This document shows positions 15,166 to 24,129 of a stretch of DNA of 36,465 bases, one piece after another. The notes under the pieces were generated by a model. That model did no database searches, had not been told where the DNA came from, and worked only from the letters and a program-made list of their open reading frames with translations. Origin of the DNA: Marmoricola sp. (GTDB lineage: Bacteria > Actinomycetota > Actinomycetes > Propionibacteriales > Nocardioidaceae); NCBI GenBank assembly GCA_025965315.1, contig JAOPXD010000015.1, forward strand, positions 1 to 36,465, given 5' to 3'. Position 1 is the first letter of the stretch. Each line of letters begins with the position of its first letter. Position numbers and translations under genes: made by a program.

Positions 15166-16584
15166 CTAAGGCCCCGGCGGCAGGTCCCGCGGCAGGTCCG
15201 GAAGCACGGACGCGACCGCCAGGTGGGCCGAGGAGATGCACGCCGGGATGCCGAGTCCGTCGTACGCCGCACCGCACACGGCGAGGCCACCGACGCGACC
15301 GATCTCGGCACGGATGGTCGCGATCCGGTCGAGGTGCCCGACGGCGTACTGGGGCAGCCCGCCTCCCCAGCGCTGGACCTGGGAGTCGATCGGGCGCACC
15401 GAGAGCCCGATCGCGTCCGCGAGGTCGGTCAGCGCGATCTCGACGAGCTCGTCGTCACTGCGCTGGAGCTGGTGCTCCTCGCGGTGCCGGCCGAGCGAGC
15501 ACCGCATCAGCAAGGTGCCGTTGCCGGCCTCGCGCACCCAGTCCCACTTCGCGAACGAGAACGTCGCCGCCTTGATCGCACGCTTCTCGACCGGCGGCAC
15601 CAGGAAGCCGGAGCCGACGACCGCCGGGAAGTCCCGTTCGGCGAACGCCATCGTGACCAGGGCGACCGAGGCGTACTCGATCCTGGCCAGCTCGAGCGCG
15701 GCTCCGGGCGCGACGTCGCTGAGCAGTCGTGCCGCAGCCCGGGCCGGGGTCGCCACGATGACCGCATCCGCGTGCACCAGTCGCGGTTCCTTGGTCGAAC
15801 CCACCACGATCGTCCACCCACCGCCGGCACGCCGGGCGAGGTCGCGAGCGACCGCGTCGGTCTCGATCCGGGCTCCGCTGGCTGCTGCGACCGCTCCCGG
15901 CAGGCGTCCGATGCCCCCGGCGATGCCGGCGAAGACCGGGATGTCGCTGGCCGGCCCCGAGGTCGCCCGGGCGGCAGCCTTTCCGAGCGAGCGATCACGA
16001 TCCAGCAGCGCGACGACCTGGGGGACGGCTGCACGGGCCGAGAGCTCCCGGGCGTGGCCGGCGTACACGCCACCGAGCAAGGGCTCGACCAGACGATCGA
16101 CGACCTCCTTGCCGAACCGCTCCTCGACCAGGGCTCCGATGCTGGTGTCGTGGCCCTCGAGCGAGGTGGCCGGAAGGACGGAGTCCATCGCCGCCCGGGC
16201 CAGGCCCGGTTTCGAGATCACCCCCGACTCGGCGAGCGCGCGCAGGTCGACCGGGATCCCCATCATCGTGCGCGGCATCGGCATCAGGTCGCCGCGGTTC
16301 CACAGGCTCGCGGTGATCGCGGCCGGATGGACCAGGTCGTCGGCGAGCCCGGAGGTGCGGGCCAGCGCGACGGCTTCAGGTCTCCGGTTGAGCATCGCCT
16401 CGGCGCCGACGTCCACGGTGATCCCACCGACCTCGGCGAGCTGGAGCTTGCCCCCGATGACCGACGAGCCCTCGAGCACGACGATCTCGACATCAGGTCG
16501 TTCCTCGTGCAGCCGGGCGGCGGCCGCGAGCCCGGCGATGCCGCCGCCGATGATGACGACACGGGGTGGAGCGGACGCGGGCAC
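15166..16584 (-). CDS. hemG: Coproporphyrinogen III oxidase HemG (CgoX/HemY type)
   Basis: An oxygen-dependent FAD flavoprotein that oxidises coproporphyrinogen III to coproporphyrin III; older annotation calls it protoporphyrinogen oxidase HemY or HemG. The 472-aa protein opens with a dinucleotide-binding motif ([17 protein letters not shown]), then [12 protein letters not shown], and ends with the FAD-contact stretch [22 protein letters not shown] chose the GTG at 16584 because TACGCT ends 6 nt before it; the ATG one codon upstream is the alternative and changes only one residue. It precedes hemQ, which acts two steps later; ferrochelatase (cpfC/hemH) is not in the window. Confidence 0.93.
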   Translation of the reverse strand: MPASAPPRVVIIGGGIAGLAAAARLHEERPDVEIVVLEGSSVIGGKLQLAEVGGITVDVGAEAMLNRRPEAVALARTSGLADDLVHPAAITASLWNRGDLMPMPRTMMGIPVDLRALAESGVISKPGLARAAMDSVLPATSLEGHDTSIGALVEERFGKEVVDRLVEPLLGGVYAGHARELSARAAVPQVVALLDRDRSLGKAAARATSGPASDIPVFAGIAGGIGRLPGAVAAASGARIETDAVARDLARRAGGGWTIVVGSTKEPRLVHADAVIVATPARAAARLLSDVAPGAALELARIEYASVALVTMAFAERDFPAVVGSGFLVPPVEKRAIKAATFSFAKWDWVREAGNGTLLMRCSLGRHREEHQLQRSDDELVEIALTDLADAIGLSVRPIDSQVQRWGGGLPQYAVGHLDRIATIRAEIGRVGGLAVCGAAYDGLGIPACISSAHLAVASVLPDLPRDLPPGP

Positions 16585-16590
16585 CATCCC

Positions 16591-16596
16591 AGCGTA
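16591..16596 (-). promoter_or_regulatory. -10 box, leaderless start of hemG-hemQ
   Basis: The minus strand reads TACGCT, then 6 nt, then GTG at 16584. It favours GTG over the ATG one codon upstream, which would leave only 3 nt. Confidence 0.45.
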
Positions 16597-16647
16597 CGGA
16601 GGTGGTGCACGAGGGATCCAGATGGCCCGGTGCTGCGTCAGACCCGC

Positions 16648-17562
16648 ATGAGGATCCCGCGCATCGCCCTTGCCCTACCCGCTCTCGCCCTCGTCGCCGC
16701 CTGCGGTTCGCAGTCGCCGCTCTCGGCCACCCGCAACGCGCCTACCGCCGACAGCCGCGTTGCCAGTGCCCCGGCCCCGGCCGAGTTCGACTCGACGGTC
16801 ACCGAAGCCGGAACCACCAGCGGCAGCGCTGCGGTGGCGTCGCCCACGCACCTGCAGCCCCAGGCACAGGTCAAGCGCGCGACCTCGAACACGCAGCAGG
16901 CAGCCGTGATCTCCCAGGGACAGATCGCGCTGCGCACGCCGGACATCGGTCCGACCCGCTTCAAGCTGCAGGAGTACCTCGACGGGTGGAACGGCACCAT
17001 CGCCAGTGACAACTCGGACGCCGACAAGCACGGTCACGCCGTCCGTGAACGCATCGAGCTCCGGGTGCCGAGCGCACGCTTCAGCACCGCGATGGACAAG
17101 CTGTCGACGCTCGGGACCCTGGTCAACAGCAGCCGGACCTCGAAGGACGTCACCACCCAGGTGATCGACAACCGGGTCCGCGTCCGGACCCAGAAGCTCA
17201 GTCTCGCCCGGATCCAGGCCCTCCTCGCCCAGGCGGCGACGATCAACCAGGTGATCGCGATCGAGAGCCAGCTCGCGCAGCGCCAGGCCGACCTCGACTC
17301 GCTCGAGCAGCAGCAGACCTACCTTGCCGACCAGACCTCGCTGGCGACCATCGACGTCTACCTGACCGTCCCGGGCAAGGCCTCGCTGGCGCCGAAGAAG
17401 GCCGGCCACGGATTCTTCTCGGGACTGCACGCAGGATGGCGCCACCTCGGAGCGAGCACCAGGAACGTCCTGGCAGCCGTAGGTACGGCGCTGCCGTTCG
17501 CCGCGGTCCTCGCGGTCGTGGTGCTGCCGTTCTGGCTGCGTCGCCGCCGGTCCCTCGCCTGA
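16648..17562 (+). CDS. DUF4349 lipoprotein with C-terminal membrane helix
   Basis: 304 aa. The N-terminus is a lipoprotein signal (IALALPALALVAACGS; Cys20 is the likely lipidated residue), then a low-complexity Ala/Pro/Thr region to about residue 85. The DUF4349 domain follows (RFKLQEYLDGWNGTIAS to LATIDVYLTVP), including a coiled stretch around IESQLAQRQADLDSLEQQQ. A membrane helix lies near 272-294, followed by a basic tail (WLRRRRSLA). DUF4349 proteins are envelope proteins of unknown role. The gene sits between hemG and hemE but diverges from the first and converges on the second, so it is probably not part of the heme pathway. Confidence 0.86.
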   Translation: MRIPRIALALPALALVAACGSQSPLSATRNAPTADSRVASAPAPAEFDSTVTEAGTTSGSAAVASPTHLQPQAQVKRATSNTQQAAVISQGQIALRTPDIGPTRFKLQEYLDGWNGTIASDNSDADKHGHAVRERIELRVPSARFSTAMDKLSTLGTLVNSSRTSKDVTTQVIDNRVRVRTQKLSLARIQALLAQAATINQVIAIESQLAQRQADLDSLEQQQTYLADQTSLATIDVYLTVPGKASLAPKKAGHGFFSGLHAGWRHLGASTRNVLAAVGTALPFAAVLAVVVLPFWLRRRRSLA

Positions 17563-17580
17563 GCCGGGAGCCGGTTCGGA

Positions 17581-18636
17581 TCAGCGGGCGCTGACCTCGT
17601 GCACGTGGTCGGTCAGCCGCTTGAGCTGGTCCGGGTCGGTCGACGGGATCACACCGTGGCCGAGGTTGAAGATGTGGCCGGGTGCGGCTCGACCGGCTTC
17701 GAGCACCTCGTCGGCGCGCTGGAGCATCACCTCGGTCGGGGCGAAGACCAGGGTCGGATCCAGGTTGCCCTGGACGCTGCGGCCTCCGACGCGTCGCAGG
17801 CCCTCGGCCAGCGGCACCCGCCAGTCGACGCCGACGACCTCGGCCCCGGCCTGACCCATCAGGTCCAGGATCTCCCCGGTACCGACCCCGAAGTGGATCC
17901 GTGGCACCCCGGTCGCACCGATCGAACCCAGCACCGAGGTCGAGTACGGCAGCACGTGCGACTCGTAGTCGGCCCGGGTCACGGCACCGGCCCAGGAGTC
18001 GAAGAGCTGGACCGCGCTCACGCCGGCGGCTACCTGGACGTGCAGGTAGGCGGCCGAGATCCCGGCGATCTTGCGCATCAACGCGTCCCAGACGTCCGGA
18101 GCACCGAACATCATCGCCTTGGTCTTCGCGTGCTCCTTCGACGGGCCGCCCTCGACCAGGTACGACGCGACCGTGAACGGCGCTCCCGCGAAGCCGATCA
18201 GCGGAGTCGCCCCGAGCTCGCCGACGAGCTGAGCGACAGCCTGGGTGATGAACGGAACGTGCTCGGGCACCAGATCGGGGATGGCCGCGACGTCGGCCAG
18301 CGTGCGCACCGGCGACGCCACCACCGGTCCGACGCCGGGAACGATGTCCAGGTCGACGCCGATCGCCTTGAGCGGCAGCACGATGTCGGAGAAGAAGATC
18401 GCTGCGTCGACCCCGTACCGGCGTACCGGTTGGAGGGTGATCTCGGTGACCAGGTCCGGCTCCATGCAGGACTGCAGCATGGTGGTGCCCTCGCGGATCT
18501 TGAGGTACTCCGGCAGCGATCTGCCTGCCTGCCGCATGAACCAGACCGGCGTGTGCGGGACGGGTTCTCCGCGCGCGGCCCGCAGGAAAGCGGAGTCGGA
18601 GAGCGGGGTGGAGACCAGGTCGGAAAGGGCATGCAT
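17581..18636 (-). CDS. hemE: Uroporphyrinogen decarboxylase HemE
   Basis: HemE converts uroporphyrinogen III to coproporphyrinogen III, the substrate of the HemG enzyme encoded nearby. The 351-aa length is normal. Signature motifs are [15 protein letters not shown] (about 30-44), with the substrate-binding arginines, and the central [17 protein letters not shown] stretch. The C-terminal [13 protein letters not shown] is also characteristic. A GAAGAT hexamer ends 6 nt before the ATG, so this start is supported. It diverges from the DUF3000 gene across 70 bp, an arrangement I recall as common in actinobacteria. Confidence 0.97.
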   Translation of the reverse strand: MHALSDLVSTPLSDSAFLRAARGEPVPHTPVWFMRQAGRSLPEYLKIREGTTMLQSCMEPDLVTEITLQPVRRYGVDAAIFFSDIVLPLKAIGVDLDIVPGVGPVVASPVRTLADVAAIPDLVPEHVPFITQAVAQLVGELGATPLIGFAGAPFTVASYLVEGGPSKEHAKTKAMMFGAPDVWDALMRKIAGISAAYLHVQVAAGVSAVQLFDSWAGAVTRADYESHVLPYSTSVLGSIGATGVPRIHFGVGTGEILDLMGQAGAEVVGVDWRVPLAEGLRRVGGRSVQGNLDPTLVFAPTEVMLQRADEVLEAGRAAPGHIFNLGHGVIPSTDPDQLKRLTDHVHEVSAR

Positions 18637-18694
18637 GGGACGATCTTCGCAGGTCAGGCGGCGAGTCGGGGACGCGGGATCCGAAGATCCGACC

Positions 18695-18700
18695 TAACCT
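18695..18700 (+). promoter_or_regulatory. -10 box, leaderless start of DUF3000-rnd
   Basis: TAACCT, then 6 nt, then the ATG at 18707. It drives a transcript divergent from hemE. Confidence 0.5.
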
Positions 18701-18706
18701 GAGGCC

Positions 18707-19306
18707 ATGTCCGCACCCCGGGAACGACACATCGAGCCGCAGGCAGTCCCTGCCGAGTTCGAGCGTGCCGTCAGTCAGCTACGGGGGGCGAAGTTCCGGC
18801 CCGAGGTGTACACCGAGGAGATGCCCGCACCCCAGCGGATCGCCCCGTACGCCTCCGCGATCTCCGCCGACGTGACCGTCGACGGCGAGGACGTCGGCAC
18901 CGGCAGGATCGTCGTGCTGCACGACCCGGCCGGCAACGACACCTGGGACGGCACCTTCCGGTGCGTCGCCTACGCCAGGGCGGACATCGACCCGGAGCTG
19001 GTCACCGACCCGTTGCTCGCCGAGGTGGGCTGGAGCTGGCTGACCGAGGCCCTCGAGGCCCACGGCGCCGAGTACGGCGCGCCGTCCGGAACCGTGACCA
19101 GCGTCGCCTCCGAGAGCTTCGGTGGGATGTCGGCAGAGCCCGGTACCGCCCAGATCGAGATCCGTGCTTCGTGGACCCCGATCGGCGACCTCACCGCCCA
19201 CGTCGAGGCCTGGGGTGAGCTCCTCTGCACCGCGGCCGGCCTGCCCCCGGTCCCCGAAGGCGTCGCGACCATCCCCAGCCGGCGCGGTCAGCGCGGCACC
19301 GACTGA
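18707..19306 (+). CDS. DUF3000 protein
   Basis: 199 aa, soluble, no signal peptide. The sequence (MSAPRERHIEPQAVPAEF, then VPAEFERAVSQLRGAKFRPE, WSWLTEAL and GTVTSVASESFGGM) matches the DUF3000 family restricted to actinobacteria; no function is established. Its stop and the start of rnd share one base (TGATG, 19304-19308), so the two are co-translated. The pairing of DUF3000 with ribonuclease D is a conserved actinobacterial neighbourhood, which points to RNA processing by context only. Confidence 0.88.
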   Translation: MSAPRERHIEPQAVPAEFERAVSQLRGAKFRPEVYTEEMPAPQRIAPYASAISADVTVDGEDVGTGRIVVLHDPAGNDTWDGTFRCVAYARADIDPELVTDPLLAEVGWSWLTEALEAHGAEYGAPSGTVTSVASESFGGMSAEPGTAQIEIRASWTPIGDLTAHVEAWGELLCTAAGLPPVPEGVATIPSRRGQRGTD

Positions 19307-20628
19307 TGGCTTCGGAGATCACCCCGAACGACGAGCCCGTCACCGACGACGAGCCCGAGGCCCCTCCGGCACCGCTGCTCACGCTGCGGGACGGCCTGCC
19401 ACCGATCATCGAGACGGCCGACGCGCTCGCCGAGGTCGTCGCCGCCGTGGCGGCCGGCTCCGGCCCGATCGGCCTCGACGCCGAGCGGGCGTCCGGGTAC
19501 CGCTACTCGGCCCGTGCCTACCTGATCCAGCTGCGCCGCGAGGGAGCCGGGACCGCGCTGATCGATCCGATCGCGTTCGACGACCTCCGCGACCTGAACA
19601 CCGCGTTCGGCGACGCCGAGTGGATCCTGCACGCGGCCAGCCAGGACATCCCCTGCCTGCGCGAGGTCGGCCTCGTGCCGGTCGCCCTCTTCGACACCGA
19701 GCTCGCCGCCCGGCTCCTCGGGTACCCCAGGGTCGGCCTGGCCACCCTGGTCGAGGTCATCGTCGGCAAGTCGATGCGCAAGGAGCACTCGGCCGCCGAC
19801 TGGTCCAAGCGGCCGCTGCCGGAGCCCTGGCTCGAGTACGCCGCCCTGGACGTCGAGGTCCTGGTGGAGCTCCGCGACGTTCTCGAGGCAGAGCTCGAGG
19901 CGACCGGCAAGACCGAGTGGGCCCGCCAGGAGTTCGAGCACCTGATCCACCACGAGCCTCCCCCGCGCGTGGACCCGTGGCGCCGCACGTCGGGGATCCA
20001 CAAGGCGAAGGGTCGACGTGCGCTGGCCGCAGTGCGCGAGCTCTGGACCGTGCGCGACGAGCTCGCAGAGTCGCTGGACACCACCCCGGGGCGGCTGATC
20101 CCGGACTCGGCGATGATCGCTGCGGCGAACGCCCTGCCCACCAGCGGCAAGCTCCTGATGGACACCCCGGGCTTCCACGGGCGAGGCGCCCGTCGCTACC
20201 TGGAGACCTGGACCGAGGCGCTCAAGCGCGCCCGGGCACTCCCCGAGAACGAGCTGCCCCCGGTGGCGAACCGGTCCGACGGTCCGCCCCAGGTCCGCTC
20301 CTGGACCGACCGGGACCCGGTCGCAGCAGCGCGGTTGAACACGGCGCGACTCGCGGTGACGGCGCTGTCCGAGGCGCGCAAGGTTCCGATCGAGAACCTG
20401 CTCACCCCCGATTCCATGCGCCGGGTGCTGTGGACGCCGCCCAAGGTCGACGACTCCGAGATGGAGACCGCGGTCGGCGCGGCGCTCCGGGACCTGGGCG
20501 CACGCGCCTGGCAGATCGACCTGATGGCACCCCTGATCACCGAGGCGATCCTGCATCCCCGCGAGGACGAGCCCGTGATCGAGGCCGAGATCGAGGCCGA
20601 GCAGCCCGACCCCGGTCCCGCGGACTGA
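19306..20628 (+). CDS. rnd: Ribonuclease D-like 3'-5' exonuclease
   Basis: A 440-aa RNase D-type enzyme that trims 3' ends of tRNA and other RNAs. The DEDDy catalytic residues are in order: Asp58 and Glu60 (IGLDAERASG), Asp114 (LHAASQDIPCL), and Tyr178 with Asp182 (YAALDVEVLVEL). An HRDC-like helical region follows from about residue 210 and the C-terminus is acidic. It is coupled to DUF3000 by a one-base overlap. Its stop TGA abuts the stop of the converging solute-binding protein gene with no spacer. Confidence 0.93.
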   Translation: MASEITPNDEPVTDDEPEAPPAPLLTLRDGLPPIIETADALAEVVAAVAAGSGPIGLDAERASGYRYSARAYLIQLRREGAGTALIDPIAFDDLRDLNTAFGDAEWILHAASQDIPCLREVGLVPVALFDTELAARLLGYPRVGLATLVEVIVGKSMRKEHSAADWSKRPLPEPWLEYAALDVEVLVELRDVLEAELEATGKTEWARQEFEHLIHHEPPPRVDPWRRTSGIHKAKGRRALAAVRELWTVRDELAESLDTTPGRLIPDSAMIAAANALPTSGKLLMDTPGFHGRGARRYLETWTEALKRARALPENELPPVANRSDGPPQVRSWTDRDPVAAARLNTARLAVTALSEARKVPIENLLTPDSMRRVLWTPPKVDDSEMETAVGAALRDLGARAWQIDLMAPLITEAILHPREDEPVIEAEIEAEQPDPGPAD

Positions 20629-22011
20629 TCAGCTCGTCGGGGTCGACCCTGGGGTCGGACTGCCGGTAGCGCCCGGCGTCGGCGGAAGCACCGGCGTGAA
20701 GATCGGCACCGAGGCCGCGTCGATCGCCTTCAGCCGGTCGTCGAGCGGATCGATCACGGTGTCGTAGAACAGGTCCGAGAGCAGCGGCGCCGTCGCGGTC
20801 AGCACCTGGGCCCAGGCAGGGACGCTCGGGAACGCGTAGATGCTGCGCACGCTCGACTGGAAGACCGACGAGCTCACCGGTAGCTGACCGGGCTGCAGGA
20901 AGTCGTCCGAGTTCTCCACGTCCAGGTTCGTCGGCTCCGCGTACCCGGTCTCGGCGAGTTCGCTGGCTGCGGTGTCCGAGACGGCGTACGCCAGGAAGTC
21001 GGCAGCCTTCTGCGGGTGCGGAGTGGCGCTGCTGAGGCAGAGCCCGGTGCTGGTCCCGACCGTCGCCTTGGTCCCGAGCTTCGGCATCGGCATCACGTCG
21101 AAGTCCAGGTTCTGCTGCTCCCGCAGAACCGGGGTGAGGCTGCGGTATCCGAGGATCATGCCGAGCTTGCCGGCCTTGAAGCGCTGCACCGCGGACTGGT
21201 GCGCGATCTGCTTCTTGCTGAAGGTGAGTTGCGGGTTGCGGACGACCTCGAGAAGCCTCTCGACCGCGGACTCGCTCGAGCCCTGGGAGAGCTGCAGGGT
21301 CTTGGGCGCCCCGAGATTGTCGACCAGGTGACCGCCTCCGGAAAAGAGGAACGGAGCGATCTGGGTCAGGCTGGGTTCGACGTACACGCCACGGGCCCGG
21401 TGCCCGCGCACCTGGGCCGCGGCGGCCGCGAACTCGTCGAAGTTCCAGCCGGTGTCGGCCGTCACCGGTCGGTTGCCCGGCGGGGTCAGGGCAGCGAGGT
21501 TGATCAGCGAGGTGTTGTAGTAGACGACCATCGGCGACACGTCGACCGGCATGCACTGGAGCGCGTTCTCGGCGCTGAAGGCCTCGAGCGCGTTGCGCTG
21601 GTACCCGTCACCGAAATCCACGTGCCGCTCGCCGAGCAGCTCGTCGAGCCGGCGTACCGACCGATGGGCGATCAGGTCCGGCAAGTCGGTGACATCGGCC
21701 ATGAAGGCATCCGGAGCCTGGCCGCCGGCGATCTCGGACGCGAGCGCCTTCTGGGCTGCAGCATGGGTGTCGTAGGGCCGGATGTTGACCACGATGTCGG
21801 GGTGCGCGGCCGAGAAGTCGGCCGCGATCTTCGCGTACGCCGTGATCATCTGCGGGGCACCGTAGACCGAGAAGGTCAGCAGCGTGGGACCCGCAGGCTG
21901 GACGGTCCTGGTCGCCGTGGCGACCGGCTTCCCGTTGCCCGAGCACCCTGCGCTGACCACCAGTACGCCCACCGCGAGCAGGGCCACCAGGCCCCGGCGA
22001 CTGCCGAACAC
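20629..22011 (-). CDS. Solute-binding lipoprotein of an ABC importer (sugar type)
   Basis: 460 aa. The N-terminus is a lipoprotein signal (LLAVGVLVVSAGCSG, Cys23), then an extracellular solute-binding family 1 fold: LTFSVYGAPQMITAYAKIAADFSAAHPDIVV, APDAFMADVTDLPDLI, VVYYNTSLIN and GKLGMILGYRSL. It would bind a sugar or similar solute outside the membrane. No permease or ATPase gene lies next to it, so it is an orphan component here. The C-terminus is a Pro/Thr/Gly-rich tail. The GTG start has GGAG 6 nt upstream. The ligand is unknown. Confidence 0.9.
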   Translation of the reverse strand: MFGSRRGLVALLAVGVLVVSAGCSGNGKPVATATRTVQPAGPTLLTFSVYGAPQMITAYAKIAADFSAAHPDIVVNIRPYDTHAAAQKALASEIAGGQAPDAFMADVTDLPDLIAHRSVRRLDELLGERHVDFGDGYQRNALEAFSAENALQCMPVDVSPMVVYYNTSLINLAALTPPGNRPVTADTGWNFDEFAAAAAQVRGHRARGVYVEPSLTQIAPFLFSGGGHLVDNLGAPKTLQLSQGSSESAVERLLEVVRNPQLTFSKKQIAHQSAVQRFKAGKLGMILGYRSLTPVLREQQNLDFDVMPMPKLGTKATVGTSTGLCLSSATPHPQKAADFLAYAVSDTAASELAETGYAEPTNLDVENSDDFLQPGQLPVSSSVFQSSVRSIYAFPSVPAWAQVLTATAPLLSDLFYDTVIDPLDDRLKAIDAASVPIFTPVLPPTPGATGSPTPGSTPTS

Positions 22012-22113
22012 TGCGCACTCCGTCCTGCCGAGGGGGTCGATCCCGCGGCAGGGTCACGATAGCCGGACACGCCGCACGACCGGCGCACCGCGGGGTGCGC
22101 CCGCCTTCCGCCC

Positions 22114-22119
22114 TAGGCT
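22114..22119 (+). promoter_or_regulatory. -10 box, leaderless start of lipoprotein gene
   Basis: TAGGCT, then 6 nt, then the ATG at 22126, in the 114-bp spacer shared with the divergent solute-binding protein gene. Confidence 0.5.
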
Positions 22120-22125
22120 CAGGCC

Positions 22126-22866
22126 ATGATCGCCCTCCCCCGGCTCGCGGTTCTCGCCGTCGTGGTCGCGCTCGGAGCCGGCGCCTGTACGTCGTCGGGA
22201 GACTCCCCCGGAACCGCCGCGACCGATCAGCCGCCAGTGACCGGTACGCCGGCCCCCGTCAGCACCACCCCGGCTGACGGCACGTCCCCGTCTCCCACCG
22301 ATCCGTCCACGGCTGTCGCACCGACGTACGGCAGCCTCAGCGACCGGCTGCTCGCCACCACCGCGGTCCCCGGCCTGACCACCGACTGGCACTGGCAGGA
22401 CGGCAACACCGGCTCCGCGGGCACCAAACCGTTCGGGCCGTGCGCGAAGGTCGACCTGTCCAGCATCGGGGCCAGCGACGTCGTCGAGCGGACCTGGTTC
22501 CCCCCGGGTGACACCGATGACGCAGCAGCCGAGCAGATCGCCGAGTTCCCGGACACGGCCACGGCGGCCCGCGCTGCCAAGGTGCTGACCAGCTGGCACG
22601 ACAGGTGCGCTCTCCCACCCGGGACCGCTGTCGGGCCGACCGCCGTAGTCCCGGTACCGGCCGGCAGCGCCTCCTGGTACCTGGTCACCCGGCGCGGGAC
22701 CGGGAGCGCTGCCGAATCGACGACCTACGCGGCTCTCGGTACCGCGGTCGAAGGAACCCGGATAGCGATCGTGCTGCTCCGCACCGTCGGCAGGCTCGAT
22801 CCAGCGACCGCGACCCACGACCCCGTCGTCGCCATGGTCGGTGCCGCCGCAGGCACCCTCGGCTGA
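22126..22866 (+). CDS. Putative lipoprotein of unknown function
   Basis: 246 aa. The signal region (LAVLAVVVALGAGACTSS, Cys21) is followed by a Pro/Ser/Thr-rich linker to about residue 65. A globular domain with two cysteines (GPCAKVD and DRCALPP) may form a disulfide; TWFPPGDTDDAAAEQIAEF and the strand pattern after it recall sensor-type lipoprotein domains of actinobacteria, but I do not recognise the family with certainty. It would sit on the outer face of the membrane. A close downstream gene (51 bp) has its own -10 box. Confidence 0.78.
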   Translation: MIALPRLAVLAVVVALGAGACTSSGDSPGTAATDQPPVTGTPAPVSTTPADGTSPSPTDPSTAVAPTYGSLSDRLLATTAVPGLTTDWHWQDGNTGSAGTKPFGPCAKVDLSSIGASDVVERTWFPPGDTDDAAAEQIAEFPDTATAARAAKVLTSWHDRCALPPGTAVGPTAVVPVPAGSASWYLVTRRGTGSAAESTTYAALGTAVEGTRIAIVLLRTVGRLDPATATHDPVVAMVGAAAGTLG

Positions 22867-22905
22867 GGTTCTCCGTGACCGTCGGTTTCGTCCTGGTTGC
22901 CGACG

Positions 22906-22911
22906 TAGGTT
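22906..22911 (+). promoter_or_regulatory. -10 box, leaderless start of helical unknown gene
   Basis: TAGGTT, then 6 nt, then the ATG at 22918. Confidence 0.5.
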
Positions 22912-22917
22912 GAGCGC

Positions 22918-23541
22918 ATGACGGAACGAGGCCACCACCGCCCCTCGATGCCCGGCGCCTCGCACTTCGAGGCCATCGAGACCACTGTGCACGGCGCTGA
23001 TCCGGCCCTGCTCGCCGAGGCCGCCGAGCGGGCGGCCACCGCCCTCGTGCGCGGTGCCCGCGACCAGGCTGACGCGGAGCTGGTCTCCCGGGTGGTGCAC
23101 CTGGCCGACACCGAAGGGCTCGACACCCTGGCCGACCTCTGGGCCGGAGCACCCGCGGACTCGCTGGCGGGTGTTCTCTGGCGCCTCTACGTGCTGCGCA
23201 CCTGGGTGCACGCCGACCCGGCGACGGCCGCACGCGAGTTCGACGCGGGACGCGCGCTCGCGCCCGTGGCCGAGGCCATCTCCGGTGTGGAAGAACCGCC
23301 CGGAGCCGACGAGGTCCGAGCGCTCGTCGATGCCGTCCTGTCCGGTGTCGTCGTCGGCGACCTGGCCGACACCCTGTTCCGGGCGTCCGCGTTCGCCCGG
23401 GTCGCGGCCGCCGGGCGCGCTCTGGACGAGTCGAACACCGGGTCGTCCTACGCCAACGACCTCGCCGCCTCGCGCCTGCTGGTACTCGCGGACCAGCTCG
23501 AACGCGCAGCCCGTCTGGAGCTCGAGGGCACCCTCGGCTGA
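22918..23541 (+). CDS. Hypothetical all-helical protein
   Basis: 207 aa, soluble. After a short polar start it looks almost wholly helical, rich in Ala, Leu, Glu and Asp: PALLAEAAERAATALVRGA, SLAGVLWRLYVLRTWVHADP, VAEAISGVEEPPGADEVRAL and SRLLVLADQLERAARLELEG. I do not recognise the family. The leaderless-type -10 box supports the ATG at 22918. It is followed by 157 bp without a gene and then by a PemK/MazF-like gene; it is not adjacent enough, nor of the usual size, to be called its antitoxin. Confidence 0.75.
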   Translation: MTERGHHRPSMPGASHFEAIETTVHGADPALLAEAAERAATALVRGARDQADAELVSRVVHLADTEGLDTLADLWAGAPADSLAGVLWRLYVLRTWVHADPATAAREFDAGRALAPVAEAISGVEEPPGADEVRALVDAVLSGVVVGDLADTLFRASAFARVAAAGRALDESNTGSSYANDLAASRLLVLADQLERAARLELEGTLG

Positions 23542-23698
23542 CGCAGTTCGCACGCACAGGTCACCGCGGAGCGGTTAGAATTGCAGAGCGCCGGGCCGTG
23601 GCAGCCCCGGGACCTAAGAACAGCCGCTTCGAGCGGCCGCGCGCCGTGAGGCGCTCCCGGCCCGGCGCACCCACTCCCCCAACGGATACGGTCGGTCC
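23542..23698. other. 157-bp spacer before the PemK/MazF-like gene
   Basis: No gene seen. It contains a TAGAAT hexamer at 23576-23581 that could be a -10 box, and a 6-bp hairpin GCCGCT-tcg-AGCGGC (23623-23637). A short transcript or leader is possible but unsupported. Confidence 0.25.
23687..23692 (+). promoter_or_regulatory. -10 box, leaderless start of PemK/MazF-like gene
   Basis: TACGGT, then 6 nt, then the ATG at 23699. Confidence 0.45.
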
Positions 23699-24115
23699 AT
23701 GGCGCCCGGACTTCCCCGCAAGGCAGGCACGCCCCGGCCACCGGCGACCTACGCACCGGTCCACAACGGCCGTCCCGATCCGGGCGAGATCGTCTGGGCC
23801 TGGGTCCCGTACGAGGACGACCCCGCGCGCGGCAAGGACCGGCCGGTGCTCGTGCTCGCCGAGGGCGGCGGTCGGATCACGGCCCTCGCGCTGACCAGCA
23901 AGGACCACGACCGCGACGAGCGCCAGGAAGCACGCGCCGGACGGCTGTGGATGGACGTCGGCACCGGGGACTGGGACCGGCAGCGCCGGCCCAGCGAGGT
24001 CCGGATCAACCGGGTCCTCGAGCTCAGCGCGTACGACGTACGGCGTGAAGGAGCGGCGCTGCCCCGCGAGGTCTTCGACGACGTCCTCGCTGCCGCCCGG
24101 CCGTACCTGCGCTGA
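23699..24115 (+). CDS. PemK/MazF-family protein, no antitoxin nearby
   Basis: 138 aa with the PemK/MazF fold pattern: GEIVWAWVPYEDD (29-41), KDRPVLVLAEGG (46-57), ITALALTSKD, and the later strand DWDRQRRPSEVRINRVLEL. Classical members are mRNA-cutting toxins of type II toxin-antitoxin pairs. Here there is no small antitoxin gene directly upstream or downstream, and the protein has a proline-rich N-terminal extension of about 25 residues. It may be a domesticated relative with no toxicity. It converges on hrpA, and both stop codons lie in one hairpin. Confidence 0.83.
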   Translation: MAPGLPRKAGTPRPPATYAPVHNGRPDPGEIVWAWVPYEDDPARGKDRPVLVLAEGGGRITALALTSKDHDRDERQEARAGRLWMDVGTGDWDRQRRPSEVRINRVLELSAYDVRREGAALPREVFDDVLAAARPYLR

Positions 24116-24129
24116 GGGTCCGGCCTCAG
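24112..24129. terminator. Short hairpin at the converging ends of the PemK-like gene and hrpA
   Basis: CTGAGG (24112-24117), loop gtccgg, CCTCAG (24124-24129). It contains both stops (TGA 24113-24115; hrpA stop 24126-24128). Only a 6-bp stem, so weak. Confidence 0.35.

Noticed and set aside
15223-16647. Long N-terminal extension of the DUF4349 gene
   Set aside because: The extension is antisense to hemG; the lipoprotein signal peptide begins at 16648.
23576-23637. Small RNA gene in the spacer before the PemK-like gene
   Set aside because: Only one -10-like hexamer and a short hairpin support it; not enough to call.
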